Positions 11,948 to 21,542 of a stretch of DNA of 64,000 nt are shown here, in pieces (positions within the stretch are counted from its first letter, which is position 1; every line of letters begins with the position of its first letter). The notes beneath the pieces were generated by a model. The model worked only from the letters and a program-made list of their open reading frames with translations, made no database searches and was not told the DNA's origin. The translations under genes and the position numbers were made by a program. The stretch spans positions 1-64,000 of the forward strand of contig JAFKFI010000056.1 in assembly GCA_017307285.1 (NCBI GenBank), in the 5' to 3' direction. Origin of the DNA: Alphaproteobacteria bacterium (GTDB lineage: Bacteria > Pseudomonadota > Alphaproteobacteria > Acetobacterales > Acetobacteraceae).

Positions 11948-12452
11948 CTAGCGCCGTTCGTCCTCGGAGGCTTTCTTTTCCGGCCGCACCGGTTGGCTCT
12001 GTGCAGCCTTGCGGATGGCGTCCACGTCCGCGAGGTCCTGCGGCCGTGCGGTCGCCAGTTTGGCGGCAATGAGGTTCGGCCGCAGAAATGAAGCTCGCCT
12101 TCAATCCACTCCCTGGGTCAACCACGTCCACGACACGTCGCTTCCATGCCGCGTCAAAGTCCACGCCGGGGATGTCGGTCAAGATGTCAACGCTGATCGG
12201 CTCTCGTCCCATGCGGAAGAAAGGGCCGGATTCCGCAAAGTCGGCCGCGGTCATGTCTTGGAGCGGCGCACCGAATTGCGCCAGTGCCGCGAAAACCTTT
12301 CGCGCGTTCGCGGTATCGGGATTGATGAGGATATCGAGATCTTTGGTCGCGCGCGGCTGCGCGTGAATGGAGACGGCGTACGCCCCAACGACGAGATACT
12401 CAACGCGGTGCTCGTTCAAAACGGACAAGAGTTCTTTGAAGTCTGGGTACAT
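11948..12452 (-). pseudogene. Nucleotidyltransferase-fold protein, frameshifted
   Basis: The N-terminal frame (from ATG 12452) reads LLSVLNEHRVEYLVVGAYAV then HAQPRATKDLDILINPDTAN, a minimal nucleotidyltransferase pattern with the paired acidic residues DLD, and continues to GLKASFIS. At about 12084 one extra base shifts the frame; that frame runs on to 11856 as nonsense. Dropping the base restores FISRPNLIAAKLATARPQDL followed by ADVDAIRKAAQ, ending at TAG 11948, which is the usual C-terminus of the family. The repaired protein would be about 167 residues. Related proteins act as toxins or AbiEii-like partners in two-gene modules. Inactivation or a sequencing error are both possible. Confidence 0.72.
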
Positions 12453-12600
12453 CCGGGGCCGCGTCTTTCAGCGCGTAATGCTCTTGGGTGAGTTCGGCTA
12501 CCGCCGCAACACGTTCATGGATGGGGCAGCTTTGCCAATAGCGGTATTCGTCCGCCTTCATCTCATCAAAATCAGTGTAGCGACGGATGCTCTTGTCCAT
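12400..12600 (-). CDS. Small partner of the nucleotidyltransferase gene
   Basis: A 66-residue charged protein beginning MDKSIRRYTDFDEMKADEYR, with YWQSCPIHERVAAVAELTQE in the middle. It sits immediately upstream of, and overlaps by 53 bases, the nucleotidyltransferase gene. Similar small proteins accompany such nucleotidyltransferases in many genomes, so it is probably the antitoxin-like half of the module. I recall the pattern but not a named family. A TACGAT box 7 bases before the ATG could be a -10 element with an almost leaderless transcript. Confidence 0.65.
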   Translation of the reverse strand: MDKSIRRYTDFDEMKADEYRYWQSCPIHERVAAVAELTQEHYALKDAAPDVPRLQRTLVRFERAPR

Positions 12601-12764
12601 GAGTCGATCGTAGCACAGAGCCAGCCCTTAGGGCATGAACCGCAGGTGGTCTTCCGGATGCGCGGCTGTGGCACTCCATACTGACCGGGCAAAGCGGCCC
12701 TCACGGCATTGGCGCGAGCTGACTTCCATACTGCTCGGATGAGCCCCACCGGCACAGAGAAGGC

Positions 12765-15426
12765 TCAGGCAGCGAGCGCACCCCGCACCGCCGCTAGGGC
12801 GTCGTCGGCTCTCCCGCCCTCCGGCCCACCCGCCTGCGCGAGGTCGGGACGCCCGCCGCCGCCCTTGCCGCCGACCGCCGCGCTCGCCGCACGCACGAGA
12901 TCGACCGCACTGAGCCGCTTGGTCAGGTCCGGCGAAACGCCGACCACGATGCTGGCCTTGCCGTCGGCGGTCGAGACCAGCGCCACCACGCCGCTGCCGA
13001 TCTGCTTGCCGATCGCCTCGGCGAGCCCCTTGAGGTCGCGCGCCGGCACCTCGCCCAAATTGCGCGCGGCGAGCTTCACCCCGTTCACCTCCTCGAGTTC
13101 CGCGCCCCCGCCACCCGTCGCGACCTTGCGCTGAAGTTCGCTCACCTGGCGTTCGAGCTTGCGATTGCCTTCGAGCAACGCGGTCACACGGTCTGCCACG
13201 TCGGAGGGGCTGGTCCGCAGCGCCCCCGCCGCCTCATTGAGGCGCCGCTCGTTGGCTTCCACCAACTCGAGCGCCGCCTCGCCCGTCACCGCCTCGATGC
13301 GGCGCACGCCGGCGCTCACCGCGCCCTCGGAGACGATCTTGAACAGGCCGATATCGCCGGTGCGTCGCACATGCGTCCCGCCGCATAGCTCGATCGAGTA
13401 GGCCGGCTTGTTGCCCTCGCCCTCGCCCATCGAGACCACGCGCACCTCGTCACCGTATTTCTCGCCGAACAGCGCCATCGCGCCCATCTCGACCGCTGCC
13501 TCAGGCGTCATCAGCCGGGTCGTGACCTCGCTGTTCTCGCGCACCCTGGCGTTCACCTCGCGCTCGACCCAGGTGAGCTCGTCGGCGGTGATCGGCCGTG
13601 GTTGGCTGATGTCGAAACGCAGCCGGTCGGGCGCGTTGAGGCTGCCCTTCTGCATCACATGCGTCCCGAGCTTCCTGCGCAGCGCCTCATGCAGCAGATG
13701 CGTAGCGCTGTGATGCGCGCGGATCGTGGTGCGCCGCGCATGGTCCACCTCCGCGACCACGGGAACACCGGCGCGCGCCTCGCCGGCCTCCACACGCCCG
13801 AGATGGACGATCAGATCGCCCAGCTTCTTTTGCGTGTCGCCGATCGCGATGCGCAGCCCATCGGGGCCGGTGATCGTGCCGGTGTCGCCCACCTGGCCGC
13901 CGCTCTCGGCATAGAACGGGGTCTGATTGAGTATCACCGCCACATCGGACCCGGCAGCGGCCAACTCCGCCGGCGCGCCGTTCACCACGAGCGCAAGGAT
14001 TTCCCCTTCCGCCGTCTCGGTCGAATAACCGAGAAACTCGGTCGCCCCGGTCCGCTCCTTGATCTCAAACCACACGGTCTCGGTCGCCGCCTCACCGGAG
14101 CCGGCCCAGGCGGCGCGCGCGCGGCGGCGCTGCTCGGCCATTGCCGCATTGAAGCCCGCCGTGTCCACGTCCCTGCCCTGCTCGCGCAGCGCGTCCTGCG
14201 TGAGATCGAGCGGGAAGCCGTACGTGTCGTAGAGGCGGAACGCCACCTCGCCGGGCAGCTTCTGGCCGCCGCCGAGCCGCTCGGTCTCCTCCGTGAGCAG
14301 GTGCAGGCCGCGATCGAGCATCTGCTTGAAGCGCGTCTCCTCGAGCAGCAGCGTCTCGGAAATCAGCGCCTCGGCGCGCGGTAGCTCGGGATAGGCGGCG
14401 CCCATCTGCCGCACCAAGGCCGGCACCAGCCGGTACATCACCGGCTCGCGCGTCCCCATCATGTGCGCGTGCCGCATGGCCCGGCGCATGATCCGCCGTA
14501 GCACGTAGCCGCGCCCCTCGTTCGACGGCAGCACCCCGTCAGCGATGAGGAAGGCGGAACTCCGCAGATGGTCGGCGATCACCCGATGGCCGATCTTGTG
14601 CGGCCCGTCGGGATCCTGCCCGGTCGCCTCGGCGGAGGCCAGGATCAACGCACGCAACGTATCGGTGTCGTAGTTGTCGTGCTTGCCCTGCAGGATCGCG
14701 GCGGTCCGCTCCAGCCCCATCCCGGTGTCGATCGAGGGGCGCGGCAACACGACCCGCGTGCCGGGCGGGCCTTCCTCGAACTGCATGAACACGAGGTTCC
14801 AGATCTCGACGAAGCGGTCGCCGTCCTCGTCGGGGCTGCCTGGCGGCCCGCCCGGAATGTGCTCGCCGTGGTCGTAGAAGATTTCCGAGCACGGCCCGCA
14901 CGGGCCGGTGTCGCCCATCCGCCAGAAATTGTCCGCGGTCGGGATGCGGATGATCTTCTCGCGCGGCAGCCCCGCGACATTGTGCCAGATCTCGGCCGCC
15001 TCGTCGTCCTCGCTGAACACCGTGACCAGCAGCCGCTGCTTCGGCAGCCCGTATTCCTTCGTCACCAAATCCCAGGCGAGCGGGATGGCGAGCTCCTTGA
15101 AGTAGTCGCCGAAGCTGAAATTCCCCAGCATCTCGAAGAAGGTGTGGTGGCGCGCGGTGTAGCCCACATTGTCGAGGTCGTTGTGCTTGCCGCCGGCGCG
15201 GACGCATTTCTGCGCCGTGGTGGCGCGCGTGTAGGGCCGCTTCTCCTGCCCGGTGAAGACGTTCTTGAACTGCACCATGCCGCTGTTGGTGAACAGCAGG
15301 GTGGGATCGTTGCGCGGCACCAGGGACGAACTCGGCACGACCTGATGGCCGTTGCGGGCGAAGTAGTCCAGGAAGGTGGCGCGAATATCGTTGCTGCTGG
15401 GCATGGCGCGCGGCTGCTGTTCCATA
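12765..15426 (-). CDS. alaS: Alanine--tRNA ligase
   Basis: A protein of about 886 residues charging tRNA-Ala. Seen: class II motif 1 region [40 protein letters not shown], motif 2/3 regions including [20 protein letters not shown], the editing domain [16 protein letters not shown] and [20 protein letters not shown], and the C-terminal C-Ala domain with [12 protein letters not shown] near the end. Length is as expected. ATG 15426 is given; ATG 15404 (MPSSND) also fits family N-termini and the ribosome binding site does not decide between them. An in-frame extension to 15515 looks non-coding. Confidence 0.97.
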
Positions 15427-15527
15427 ATTGATCCCGACCGGATCAAGTAGCGTAGCGGCCCCGCGATGTCACCCCGCGCGCCCGGACAGGTGGACAAGCC
15501 GTGCGGCTTGCCCACCTAGGCGTTGGT

Positions 15528-15965
15528 TCAGGTGGCGAGCTTCCACTGCACCAGGGTGTAAGGCGTCGCCGCGTCGTCATGCGGCTCGAACACCGCCTCC
15601 ACCGGCGCGCCGATCCGCACCGGCTGCTCGGGGTCGCCCAGCAGATTGCCGAGCATCCGGACATTGCCGGCATTCGGCAGCTCGACGAGCACCGCAATAT
15701 ACGGGCCATGCCCCTTCAACGCCGGGTGGACCGGATGCCAGCAGCGCGTCCAGGTCCAGATCTTTCCCTTTCCCTCGACCTCGACCCAGCGCATGTCCCA
15801 GGAGCGGCAGTTGTGGCACAGCCACTCCGGCCCCCATTGCCAGGTATTGCAGGCGGCGCAACGCTGGACACGCAGCTTGCCCTCGCGCGTGCCCGCCCAG
15901 TACGGCGCATCCAGCTTGTCGGTCTCGGTGACGGGCGCGGGAAGCCCCTTCGGCAGATAACTCAT
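15528..15965 (-). CDS. DUF35 / OB-fold Zn-ribbon protein
   Basis: A 145-residue acyl-CoA-associated protein with a rubredoxin-like zinc ribbon (CAAC then CHNC, residues about 36-52) followed by an OB-fold ending in ATPYTLVQWKLA. DUF35 proteins form complexes with thiolase-like enzymes and supply part of the acyl-CoA site. ATG 15965 overlaps the stop of the thiolase-like gene (ATGA), so the two are coupled and almost certainly partners. The pair could be part of side-chain or fatty-acyl catabolism. Confidence 0.88.
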   Translation of the reverse strand: MSYLPKGLPAPVTETDKLDAPYWAGTREGKLRVQRCAACNTWQWGPEWLCHNCRSWDMRWVEVEGKGKIWTWTRCWHPVHPALKGHGPYIAVLVELPNAGNVRMLGNLLGDPEQPVRIGAPVEAVFEPHDDAATPYTLVQWKLAT

Positions 15966-17146
15966 CACAGGGTCTCCTCGGAACCGAGAATCATGGTCGA
16001 GACAGGCGTCACCATCGGCCCGGCGATCACGCCGGCGACCTTGGCGCCCGGCACCTGCGACGTCGCAGTGCCGCGCAGCTGGCGCACCGCCTCGATCTGC
16101 AATTCGAGCCCGTGCATGTAGCATTCCGCCAGATTGCCGCCCGAGGTGTTGAGCGGCAGCTTGCCGGTGGGCGCCAGCAGGTTCTCGAGCCTGAGGAACT
16201 CGTTGCACTCCTCGGGCTTGACGAAGCCGTGCTCGGTCAGGCTCATCAGCACGCCGCCGGTGAAGTTCTCGTAGCTCTGCAGCACGTCCACGTCCTTGGG
16301 GCCAAGCTTCGCCATTTCCCACAGATGAGGCGCCACCGGGCCGAAACTCGCCGAGGCGAACTCGGGCGCGTTGAACGAGCGCGCGGCGTTACGGTGGTCC
16401 GAGCCCTGCGCCACCGCCAGCACATAGGCCGGCTTGTTCTTGAAATCCTTCGCCCGCTCCGCCGAGACCAGGATCAGCGCCGCCGCGCCGTCATTCTCCT
16501 GGCAGCAATCGAACAGGTGATACGGCTCGGAGATCCAGCGCGAGGCGTCATACGCCTCCTCGGTGAGCGGCCGGCCATACATCACCGCGCGCGGGTTGGA
16601 CTGCGCGTGGTGGTAGGAGGCCATCGCCAGCGCCCGCAGCGCCTCCTGCTTGATCCCATGATCGTGCATGTAGCGCATGATCTTGAGCGCGAAGCGCTGC
16701 GCGGGGACGAAGATGCCGTATGGGTTGATGAGGGCGTTGTCCCCGGCCACCGTGCCGCCCGCCTGCGCCTGGCCGAACCGCTGGAACTGCCCTTGCGCCA
16801 ACGCGCGATACACGACGGCGATCTCCGCCTGACCGGTCGCGATCGCCGCCGCCGCGTTGCCGACCGCCGCCGCGCCGCCGCCGCCGCCACCGCCCCACTG
16901 CATGTTGGACAGCCGCAGCTCCTTGCAGCCTAGCGCCGCCGAGATCCGTGAAGGATCGTTGCGATCATTGCTGTAGGAGGCGAAGCTGTCGATATCCTGC
17001 GGATTGATCCCGGCGTCCTCGCAGGCCGCCAGGATCGCCTTCAGGGCCAGGATGAACTCCGGGTCCGGCGACTGGCTGTGTTTGTAATAGGTGGTCTCGC
17101 CTATCCCGATCACGGCCACCTTGCCGCGCAGACTTCGTTCCGCCAT
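15965..17146 (-). CDS. Thiolase-like protein (SCP-x/Ltp2 type)
   Basis: A 393-residue thiolase-superfamily protein. Seen: VAVIGIGETTYYKH at the N-terminus, LACEDAGINPQDIDS-type helix, DCCQENDGAAALILVSAERA in the middle, LQSYENFTGGVL and LNTSGGNLAECYMHGLELQI near the C-terminus. At the position where true thiolases carry the acylated Cys (about residue 85), this protein has NMQWGGGGGGG, with no Cys. That resembles the thiolase-like aldolases (Ltp2) that work with DUF35 in steroid side-chain degradation rather than true thiolases. Cytoplasmic. Catalytic type is inference and should not be called thiolase without a test. Confidence 0.82.
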   Translation of the reverse strand: MAERSLRGKVAVIGIGETTYYKHSQSPDPEFILALKAILAACEDAGINPQDIDSFASYSNDRNDPSRISAALGCKELRLSNMQWGGGGGGGAAAVGNAAAAIATGQAEIAVVYRALAQGQFQRFGQAQAGGTVAGDNALINPYGIFVPAQRFALKIMRYMHDHGIKQEALRALAMASYHHAQSNPRAVMYGRPLTEEAYDASRWISEPYHLFDCCQENDGAAALILVSAERAKDFKNKPAYVLAVAQGSDHRNAARSFNAPEFASASFGPVAPHLWEMAKLGPKDVDVLQSYENFTGGVLMSLTEHGFVKPEECNEFLRLENLLAPTGKLPLNTSGGNLAECYMHGLELQIEAVRQLRGTATSQVPGAKVAGVIAGPMVTPVSTMILGSEETL

Positions 17147-17266
17147 GCCTTAATCTCCCCTCGTTGAACGCGGCGGAGCGATCCCCGCCGGCCGGTAATC
17201 GCTTCACAGTTGAATAATCGACCCCGCCGACCTACTGTGTCGCATTCTCCTCACGGCGTTTTTGGC

Positions 17267-17413
17267 ATGGCCCCCGACGAAATCATAGAGTTCCTGACCG
17301 AGCGGAAACTCCTGGACAGCCAGGAGATCCTGGAGATGAGCATCCGGGAGCTTTATCTGATGCTGGAGTATTTGTGCGGCGTCCGCCCGGCGGACCATCG
17401 CCCGATCGGTTGA
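17267..17413 (+). CDS. Small hypothetical protein
   Basis: A 48-residue reading frame from ATG 17267 (MAPDEIIEFLTERKLLDSQE, then ILEMSIRELYLMLEYLCG). It is acidic, helix-prone and has a plausible amino acid balance, unlike shadow frames in this window. It lies between the divergent thiolase-like gene and tRNA-Leu on the other strand. An upstream ATG at 17210 would add 19 residues. I do not recognise the family and there is no clear ribosome binding site. Confidence 0.4.
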   Translation: MAPDEIIEFLTERKLLDSQEILEMSIRELYLMLEYLCGVRPADHRPIG

Positions 17414-17430
17414 TACGGCTCAGACGGGCT

Positions 17431-17514
17431 TGGTGCGAGAGGAGGGATTCGAACCCACAAGACTTTCGTCGGTCGATTTTGAGTCGACTGCGTCTACCGT
17501 TCCGCCACTCTCGC
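17431..17514 (-). tRNA. tRNA-Leu (anticodon CAA)
   Basis: Read on the minus strand it starts GCGAGAGTGGCGGAACGG, has an anticodon stem GTCGA/TCGAC with loop CTCAAAA (anticodon CAA at 17481-17479, decoding UUG), a short variable arm ACGAAAGT, the T-arm GGGTTCGAATCCC and the 3' acceptor strand CTCTCGC followed by encoded CCA at 17431-17433. The acceptor stem pairs GCGAGAG with CTCTCGC perfectly. The long variable arm expected for a class II tRNA is present in compact form. Confidence 0.93.
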
Positions 17515-17593
17515 GCAACCGCGACAATACAACATCCCGCCCGCGTCGCCAGAGGGATACCCGCAAAGCACGAAACGACGCTGGCGGCGGATG

Positions 17594-19477
17594 CTAAAAC
17601 CCGAACATATGGTCGAGCGAGAAGCCGCCCGCGTCGTCCATCAATCCGTGATAGCCGAACAGACGGCAGCTCGGGTCGCGGATCAGCACGTAGCCGCCCT
17701 CCCCGGCCCGTTCCAGCATCGCCTGGCCGAACACCGCGTCCGGCCACACCGTCGCCGAGCCCGAGCAGGCGATCGCGACCGGCTGTTCCGCGATCACCTC
17801 GCCCGCCGCGTCGTGCAGCAACAGCGATGTGCGTGACGTTGGGTGCCAAGCCGCCGAGGCGGGATAGATCAGCACCGCGAAACTCCGCCGCCGCGCATCG
17901 CCGAGCTTGAGGAACAGCCGCGTGGTCAGGCCCGGCGGCGGGCCGGAATACGATTGCGGCTCGTCCTTGTAGGTCATCGCCGTGTTGAAGATATGGGCGC
18001 CGAAGCTCGTCTCGGCGGCATGGCCGGTGTGCCGGTCCTCGAAGCGCACCAGCGCGTGCATCCACCCATCGGCCTCGCCACCCGCGCGGAAATCATAGAC
18101 CAGCTCGGCATGGCCCTGCCCGGCACCGGCGAGCTCGTCAAAGTCCAGCGCCAGCGCGTGATCCCGCCGGAGGCAGCCGAGGAACCGTTCAGCGACCTTC
18201 TCGCCGCTCTCGGCGAACACATCGAGCCGCAGCGGCAATGTCTTTTGGCTCTCGGCCATCGGGGTCGGCTGCACGATGGTACGGAAACGCGCGCGATCGA
18301 GTACCGGAAATGGCAGCAGAAAGCCTCGCCCGAGCTGCGCCGGCAGTCCGGGAATCGCCGGATCAGGAGCGAGATCGGCGCGCTCCACATTGACATGCGC
18401 GATGCGCGTCCGCTCGCCGCGCGTCACCTCGTAGCGCGGGCGCACGAGATGCCGCCCGGCGCGCAGCTCGATCTGCGCCGGCCAGCGGACATCCGGCAGC
18501 AAGCTCGACACGTCGAGCGCCAAGGTCGCAAAGGGGGCGATTTCCCGGTCGAGCGCCACCGGCCGCTCGGCGCCCATGCGGTCGAGCGCCAGCGCGCCGG
18601 CGGGGATCGGTGCCGCGTGGCTGTTCTGCACCCACAGCACCACCTGCTCGTCCTCCCGCGGTGCGGGCAGCCCGGCATAGCGGTCCGACGGCCAGGCATT
18701 GGCGTCATGCGTGCAGGAGAGACTGGCGCCGTTGTCGCTGGCATAGGTGTCGAGCGCGTATTTTACCACGTCGTGCCCGGCGACGCCGATGGCGTGGATC
18801 AATAACTGCCCGGTGAAGGGAGGCAGGCCGAAACGATCCCGCACCCTGCGACTGTCGATCACGATACCGCCCGGCCCGCGCGGCACTGGCTGCTCCCACG
18901 TGGCGAGCGGTGCTCCCGCCGCGTCGAACAGCCGGAGCCACAGGCGGATCTCGCCCGCACCGTAGCCGGCCCAGTAGTTCGCCGTGGTCAGCCGGGTCGA
19001 GAGGCCGTCCGCGTCGCGGAAGAAGACGAAGTTGGTCGCGAAATTCAGCCTATCGAGATAACGGGCGCGATTGGTCAGCATCCGCTCCGGCAGTCGCGCC
19101 GCGTCGAGGGTCAGCACCTCGGCGCCGCGCGGCACGAGTTGCCCAATGCGGGCGGCGATCCGCCCGGCGTCGAAGGCGGCGATCAGCACCGTGCCGGCCG
19201 TCACGCGAGGCAGCTCGGTCAGCGGCGCGGCGGCCAATCCAGCGCGCATCTGCCCGACCGCCAGCACGTCATGCACGTAGAGCCGGGCCGGCCGGGGCGC
19301 GTCCGGATAGAGCGCGAACAGCGCGTCGGCGATGCCGTCGGGATCATAGAGCGCGAACCCGCCCGCACGCAGCCGCGCCAGCATCGGGCCGAGCGCCTCG
19401 GCGACCAGCGGGTGCGATAGCGCCTTGTAGTAGACGTTGCCGCCCGCGCGCTGGTCGAAGGTCTGGATTTGCAGCAT
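17594..19477 (-). CDS. Uncharacterised 627-residue protein
   Basis: I do not recognise a named family. The protein has no signal peptide or membrane helix. The N-terminal 130 residues look alpha/beta (LYVHDVLAVGQMRAGL, RVTAGTVLIAAFDAGRIAAR). From about 150 on it is rich in beta strands, with repeated modules of similar style (GEIRLWLRLFDAAGAPLATW; LPLRLDVFAESGEKVAERFL; RTSLLLHDAAGEVIAEQPVA), suggesting tandem beta-sandwich domains. Aromatic and Asp/Gly-rich loops (NYWAGYGAGE, TYKDEPQSYSG) could bind sugar or metal. It is the last gene of a minus-strand unit after an ELM1-like protein and two GT4 glycosyltransferases, with 12 bases between it and the ELM1-like gene, so a role in glycan synthesis or attachment is plausible. 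Confidence 0.8.
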   Translation of the reverse strand: MLQIQTFDQRAGGNVYYKALSHPLVAEALGPMLARLRAGGFALYDPDGIADALFALYPDAPRPARLYVHDVLAVGQMRAGLAAAPLTELPRVTAGTVLIAAFDAGRIAARIGQLVPRGAEVLTLDAARLPERMLTNRARYLDRLNFATNFVFFRDADGLSTRLTTANYWAGYGAGEIRLWLRLFDAAGAPLATWEQPVPRGPGGIVIDSRRVRDRFGLPPFTGQLLIHAIGVAGHDVVKYALDTYASDNGASLSCTHDANAWPSDRYAGLPAPREDEQVVLWVQNSHAAPIPAGALALDRMGAERPVALDREIAPFATLALDVSSLLPDVRWPAQIELRAGRHLVRPRYEVTRGERTRIAHVNVERADLAPDPAIPGLPAQLGRGFLLPFPVLDRARFRTIVQPTPMAESQKTLPLRLDVFAESGEKVAERFLGCLRRDHALALDFDELAGAGQGHAELVYDFRAGGEADGWMHALVRFEDRHTGHAAETSFGAHIFNTAMTYKDEPQSYSGPPPGLTTRLFLKLGDARRRSFAVLIYPASAAWHPTSRTSLLLHDAAGEVIAEQPVAIACSGSATVWPDAVFGQAMLERAGEGGYVLIRDPSCRLFGYHGLMDDAGGFSLDHMFGF

Positions 19478-19489
19478 CGCTACCCTTGA

Positions 19490-20410
19490 TCAGAAATCGA
19501 GGCGCCGGCGCATCTCGGCCGCCGCCGCCGGAGTATCGTCGAGCGGCTCGACGGGCCACATCTCGCAGCGCCCGGCAAAGTCGCGCACCCGCCCGTCGGC
19601 CTTCAATCCCTGGGTGAACAGGCCGATTCGCCGGCTGCTGCCGGGCAGACCGGCTAGCATGACGGGCGCTCGCGTGGCCACCGCCTCCGACACCATCGAG
19701 ACGCTGTCGATCGTCACGACGACGGCGTCGGCGAGCGCGAGCAGGCCGAAATATGGGTTCTCCCCGGTCCCGTCCCAGATCCAGCCGCCGAGCGGCGTCA
19801 GCGTGTCGGCCAGGGCCCGTGTCACAGTCGGATCAGTGCGACGCGATGGCGTAAGCGCGACACCGACCCGGTCGGCTTGCATCATCCCGGCGACGCGGGC
19901 GGCCAGTTCAACGCCTACCGCCGCGTCCAGCCGGAACCGCCCGTTCGTGCCGCCCACCAGCACCGCGACAAGCGGACGCGGCAGATGTGCGAGGCGCGAC
20001 TCCCACAGCGCCCTCGCCGCGGCCAGGCGCGCCGGCGTCGCGCGGTGCAACGCGGTGCGCGTGACGATCACGTTCGGCCCGGTCATCTCGTCATGGCGGT
20101 TGACCACCACGAGATCGAAGCGCCGCGGGTCCATGCGGGGATTCTGCACCTGCACCGCCCGCGCCCCTTGCCGGCGCAACGCCGCACCGACCGCCGCCGC
20201 CACGCCGCCGCAGCCGATCACCAGATCGGGCTTGGTACGCGGCAGCGCGACGGCCGAAAGCGGCGCGGGCCAATATGCCGCCGGCATCAACCGCCACGGC
20301 AGGCGCGGCACCAGCGCCTGCATCTCGGGCGCGAGCCCGGCCGCCTCGGCGAGCCCCAGCGCCTGCGCCTGCAACCCGGCATACCCCTCGCTGACGATCC
20401 AGGACCGCAT
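19490..20410 (-). CDS. ELM1-like protein (DUF1022)
   Basis: A 306-residue protein of the mitochondrial-fission ELM1 family, common in alphaproteobacteria. Seen: IVSEGYAGLQAQALGLAEAA at the start, PDLVIGCGGVAAAVGAALRR, VVVNRHDEMTGPNVIVT, LVGGTNGRFRLD and VVVTIDSVSMVSEAVATRAP, which follow the glycosyltransferase-like (GT-B) fold assigned to the family. Bacterial function is not established. ATG 20410 is used, leaving four bases after the upstream glycosyltransferase stop; an ATG at 20431 would overlap it. Its place beside GT4 enzymes supports a sugar-related role. Confidence 0.85.
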   Translation of the reverse strand: MRSWIVSEGYAGLQAQALGLAEAAGLAPEMQALVPRLPWRLMPAAYWPAPLSAVALPRTKPDLVIGCGGVAAAVGAALRRQGARAVQVQNPRMDPRRFDLVVVNRHDEMTGPNVIVTRTALHRATPARLAAARALWESRLAHLPRPLVAVLVGGTNGRFRLDAAVGVELAARVAGMMQADRVGVALTPSRRTDPTVTRALADTLTPLGGWIWDGTGENPYFGLLALADAVVVTIDSVSMVSEAVATRAPVMLAGLPGSSRRIGLFTQGLKADGRVRDFAGRCEMWPVEPLDDTPAAAAEMRRRLDF

Positions 20411-20414
20411 CGCG

Positions 20415-21542
20415 TCAGGCCGTCGCGGCACTTAGCGCCGCAGCGCTCCGGGGCCGACCGAGCAGGTCGTGCTCGATCTGCCGCACTAGGCTTTCCGCGA
20501 CGTCGCGCCAGGCCGCTCGGGGATCGCAGGGCACCGGGTCGGCGGCCGGCGGGCGATCGAGCAATCCGCGCAGGGCGGCAGCCAGGCTCGCCGGCTCGGG
20601 CTCGCAAAGACGCGCCAGGGGCTCGTCCCGCAACTGCTCGGCGAGTCCCCCGACGCGGGTAGACACCACCCAGCGCCGCGCCGCCACGGCCGCCGCCGCC
20701 ACCCCGCTCTGGCTCGCCTCGCGGTGCGACAGCACCAGCGCGTCGGCCCAGGCGAGCAGCGATCCCACCTCCTCCTCCGGCACCCAGCGATTCTCCACCG
20801 AGACACCGGGCAGCGCCCGCAGCGCCTCCAGCGTGGCGCTCTCCGGCCCGTTGCCCACGACGCGGATCTCCATGCCCGGCGCCGGGCCGAGCAGGCGCAG
20901 CGCGTCGGCGAGCAGGTCGAGCCCCTTATAAGGCAGCAGCCGGCCGAAGGAGAGCAGCCGGAGCCTCCCGCCGTGACTGCCAGGGGGACTGGCCGGCGGC
21001 CCGAACAGCAGCGGCGGCAGCGAGGCCGTGAGCAACGGTTTGCCGCCCCTCTCGGTCAGCCCTTGCTCCCGCAGCCGAGCGGCGACATGCGAGGTCAGCG
21101 CCACCAGCGCGTCCGCCTCGCGCGCCTGCCTGCGCTGCAGCGCCATCTGGAACGGCAGCCCATCGCCGGGATGCATGTCGGCGTCGTGCACCACCACGAC
21201 GGCGGGAACCCTGGCCTGGCGCAGCGCGCGCATCATCAGGAGATCGAGCGGCGCCGGCATCGCGCAGAGCGCCACGTCGACGCGGAGCGCGCGCAGCCGG
21301 CGGCTCAGCGCCGCCGCCGCGAACGGCACCATCAGCAGTCGGCGCAGGAAGCCCGCCGCACTTTGATATGTCGGCACCGGCAGCTCGCACGCTGGCGGCG
21401 ACGCTCCGCGCAGAATCTCGGCCCCGGTGGACAGCGACAGCACTGCGTCCACTCCCGGCACGAGCCGTAGGCCATTCGCCAGCTCCACTGCCACGCGCGG
21501 GCCGGCGCCCCGCTTCCCCCAGTACCAGACCAGAACTTTCAT
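20415..21542 (-). CDS. Glycosyltransferase family 4 protein
   Basis: A 375-residue GT-B glycosyltransferase. Seen: a glycine-bearing first strand MKVLVWYWGKRGAGPRVAVE, VVVHDADMHPGDGLPF in the acceptor-binding domain, then LLSFGRLLPYKGLDLLADAL, IRVVGNGPE and VLSHREASQSGVAAAAVAAR in the GT4 donor-binding domain. It transfers a sugar from a nucleotide-sugar donor to an unknown acceptor, probably at the inner face of the membrane. ATG 21542 overlaps the stop of the next upstream glycosyltransferase gene (ATGA). The frame is open further upstream but only as the shadow of that gene. Confidence 0.88.
   Translation of the reverse strand: MKVLVWYWGKRGAGPRVAVELANGLRLVPGVDAVLSLSTGAEILRGASPPACELPVPTYQSAAGFLRRLLMVPFAAAALSRRLRALRVDVALCAMPAPLDLLMMRALRQARVPAVVVVHDADMHPGDGLPFQMALQRRQAREADALVALTSHVAARLREQGLTERGGKPLLTASLPPLLFGPPASPPGSHGGRLRLLSFGRLLPYKGLDLLADALRLLGPAPGMEIRVVGNGPESATLEALRALPGVSVENRWVPEEEVGSLLAWADALVLSHREASQSGVAAAAVAARRWVVSTRVGGLAEQLRDEPLARLCEPEPASLAAALRGLLDRPPAADPVPCDPRAAWRDVAESLVRQIEHDLLGRPRSAAALSAATA

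Noticed and set aside
17431-17514. Genomic island at the tRNA-Leu gene
   Set aside because: No integrase or direct repeat of the tRNA 3' end was seen within several kilobases on either side.
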